Assembly (NCBI GenBank): GCA_943914745.1
Contig: CALUDF010000197.1
Location: 1-6,261, forward strand
DNA: 6,261 nt
Reading direction: 5' to 3'
Source: an uncultured Bacteriovorax sp.
Lineage (GTDB): Bacteria > Bdellovibrionota > Bacteriovoracia > Bacteriovoracales > Bacteriovoracaceae
Shown here piece by piece: positions 5,385 to 6,261 of this stretch (its first letter is position 1; each line of letters starts with the position of its first letter). The position numbers and the translations under genes were made by a program. Under the pieces are notes generated by a model. That model worked only from the letters and a program-made list of their open reading frames with translations, searched no databases and had not been told where the DNA came from.

Positions 5385-6167
5385 CTATTTAGTTGCAGAA
5401 ATTGTTTGCATAATCCATGGGTGGGCCACAGCTACGTTTCCATAGATTCCGTAGTATTTAGCTCTCGCACATCCTTTCCCCCAGCTTACAACACCAGCAA
5501 GAACCGGACGTCCGTCAGATCCTTCTACTGTAAGAGGTCCACCAGAGTCACCTTGGCAAGAATCTTTTTGTCCTTCAGCATACCCAGCAGCGATCATCGT
5601 CGAGTCAACTTGGCCATTGTATGATGATGGAGCGTTTGCTACTTCGTTTGATACGATTGGAACATCAACCATTCTTAGGACGTATGAAACACTTCCGTTT
5701 TCTCTCGTTGTTCCCCATCCAAGGGCCGTTGCCACAGTTCCAGCATCGATCGCCCCGGTTTTAACAAGATCTGGATCAACCATTGCGATACTTGTCAGAC
5801 CAGTTTTTTCGAAATCAATTGGCGTCTTTAGCTCAAGAAGAGCGAAGTCGTAGCTGTATTTGCTAGCATTGTTTTTTGGGTGAATATAAGACTTCTTAAT
5901 TTCAAGCTTAATTCTTCCAGAAGCATTTAAATCAACATCGCCGCCAGTGATAGCACGTGTGAAGATTGACTTGCAGTGAGCTGCCGTCAAAATCCACTTT
6001 TCATTAATGATTGAGCCTGCACATCCGCCACCGATAGAGACGATGTACTTCGTTTCAGTTTTCGTTGGATCAACAACAACTCCACCAACGATCTTATCTT
6101 GAGAGATCGCAGCGTTTGAAAAAAGTACTGTGAGTGAAAGAAGAGAAAGATTGAAAATATTTTTCAT
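5385..6167 (-). CDS. Secreted trypsin-like serine protease (S1 family)
   Basis: A 260-residue precursor. The start is the ATG at 6165-6167, chosen because AAGGA lies 8 nt upstream and a Sec signal peptide begins there (MKNIFNLSLLSLTVLFSNAA). A very short propeptide ending QDK precedes the canonical mature N-terminus IVGG at residues 26-29, so activation would follow cleavage after K25. The triad is complete: H64 in TAAHC, D107 in YDFALLEL, S208 in GDSGGP. D202 occupies the S1-pocket position (six before the serine, chymotrypsin D189), and SWGKGC at 228-233 matches 214-220, predicting cleavage after Lys or Arg. C49-C65 and C204-C233 match two classic disulphides. The usual 168-182 pair is missing, with TMIAAGY where MLCAGY is common. 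Tyrosine lies at the position equivalent to 225 (Y239). The length is normal for the bacterial family. It is probably secreted to the periplasm or beyond, acting in protein degradation, and could be self-activating. The gene stands alone with its own promoter and terminator. Confidence 0.95.
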   Translation of the reverse strand: MKNIFNLSLLSLTVLFSNAAISQDKIVGGVVVDPTKTETKYIVSIGGGCAGSIINEKWILTAAHCKSIFTRAITGGDVDLNASGRIKLEIKKSYIHPKNNASKYSYDFALLELKTPIDFEKTGLTSIAMVDPDLVKTGAIDAGTVATALGWGTTRENGSVSYVLRMVDVPIVSNEVANAPSSYNGQVDSTMIAAGYAEGQKDSCQGDSGGPLTVEGSDGRPVLAGVVSWGKGCARAKYYGIYGNVAVAHPWIMQTISATK

Positions 6168-6175
6168 AAATACCG

Positions 6176-6180
6176 TCCTT
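6176..6180 (-). promoter_or_regulatory. Ribosome binding site of the trypsin-like protease gene
   Basis: AAGGA on the minus strand, 8 nt before the ATG at 6167. It decides in favour of this start over an upstream in-frame TTG at 6218, which would add 17 residues ahead of an otherwise perfect signal peptide. Confidence 0.75.
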
Positions 6181-6190
6181 GATAGATATG

Positions 6191-6218
6191 ATGATAGACC
6201 TCGCCGACAAATCTGCAA
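6191..6218 (-). promoter_or_regulatory. Putative promoter of the trypsin-like protease gene
   Basis: On the minus strand TTGCAG (6213-6218) is followed after 16 nt by TATCAT (6191-6196). The -10 matches the sigma-70 consensus at five of six positions and the -35 at three of six. Transcription would begin around 6184, leaving a leader of about 17 nt that contains the RBS. The weak -35 would fit an activated or alternative-sigma promoter, or a wrong guess. Confidence 0.4.
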
Positions 6219-6229
6219 TTCATTTGCAG
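6213..6229. repeat. Short inverted repeat overlapping the putative -35, possible operator
   Basis: On the minus strand CTGCAAATGAATTGCAG has 6-bp perfect arms (CTGCAA and TTGCAG) around a 5-nt spacer. One arm coincides with the putative -35 of the protease gene, a position suited to a regulator. At this length, chance is also possible. Confidence 0.3.
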
Positions 6230-6261
6230 GAATGTAATATTTTGTTAGGGGAGTAGAGCGT

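Noticed and set aside
6168..6218. Longer trypsin start at a TTG at 6218
   Set aside because: It would put 17 polar residues before a perfect signal peptide, lacks an RBS and overlaps the likely promoter, whereas the ATG at 6167 has AAGGA at good spacing.
1..6261. CRISPR array, transposon, toxin-antitoxin or phage-defence system
   Set aside because: I found no spaced direct repeats, transposase motifs, terminal repeats or paired small toxin and antitoxin genes. The nuclease is exported, so it is not a cytoplasmic defence effector.

Overview
The window looks like chromosome from a didermic, secretion-rich bacterium of moderately low GC content. The best guess is a Bdellovibrio- or Bacteriovorax-type predator or relative. 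This lineage guess is inference: it rests on a trypsin-family protease, an exported metallopeptidase with an outer-membrane-barrel-like C-terminus, and a lipid-anchored nuclease encoded side by side. No phylogenetic marker gene is present.

Layout. (1) Positions 2-2776, plus strand: a large exported protein whose start lies beyond the left edge. It has an HExxH metallopeptidase domain, a probable beta-propeller and a probable outer-membrane beta-barrel. (2) A hairpin at 2775-2802 separates it from a convergent small DUF1232 membrane protein on the minus strand (2787-3137). (3) The gap 3138-3286 holds no intact gene. It contains a short dyad beside the DUF1232 start and, at 3180-3278 on the plus strand, a relic that reads like the extreme C-terminus of a CPA2-type cation:proton antiporter. 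(4) Positions 3287-5332 are a tight three-gene plus-strand operon: an unrecognised polytopic membrane protein, a lipoprotein nuclease of the DNA/RNA non-specific endonuclease (DRGH) family, and a small cysteine-containing lipoprotein. Both internal junctions are 6 nt long with nearly the same sequence, and the stop codon forms part of the ribosome binding site. (5) A strong bidirectional terminator at 5331-5364 separates the operon from a convergent trypsin-like protease on the minus strand (5385-6167), which has its own RBS and a plausible promoter. I see nothing gene-like in 6230-6261.

How it fits together. Four of the five intact or near-intact genes other than DUF1232 encode proteins that are exported or probably exported (metallopeptidase-barrel, nuclease, small lipoprotein, trypsin). 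The fifth is a polytopic inner-membrane protein that shares an operon with two of them. The theme is degradation of external or periplasmic protein and nucleic acid, as expected of a predator or scavenger. I found no CRISPR array, tRNA, rRNA, insertion sequence or defence system. The least ordinary items are the three-module metallopeptidase, the antiporter relic and the membrane protein-nuclease-lipoprotein operon.
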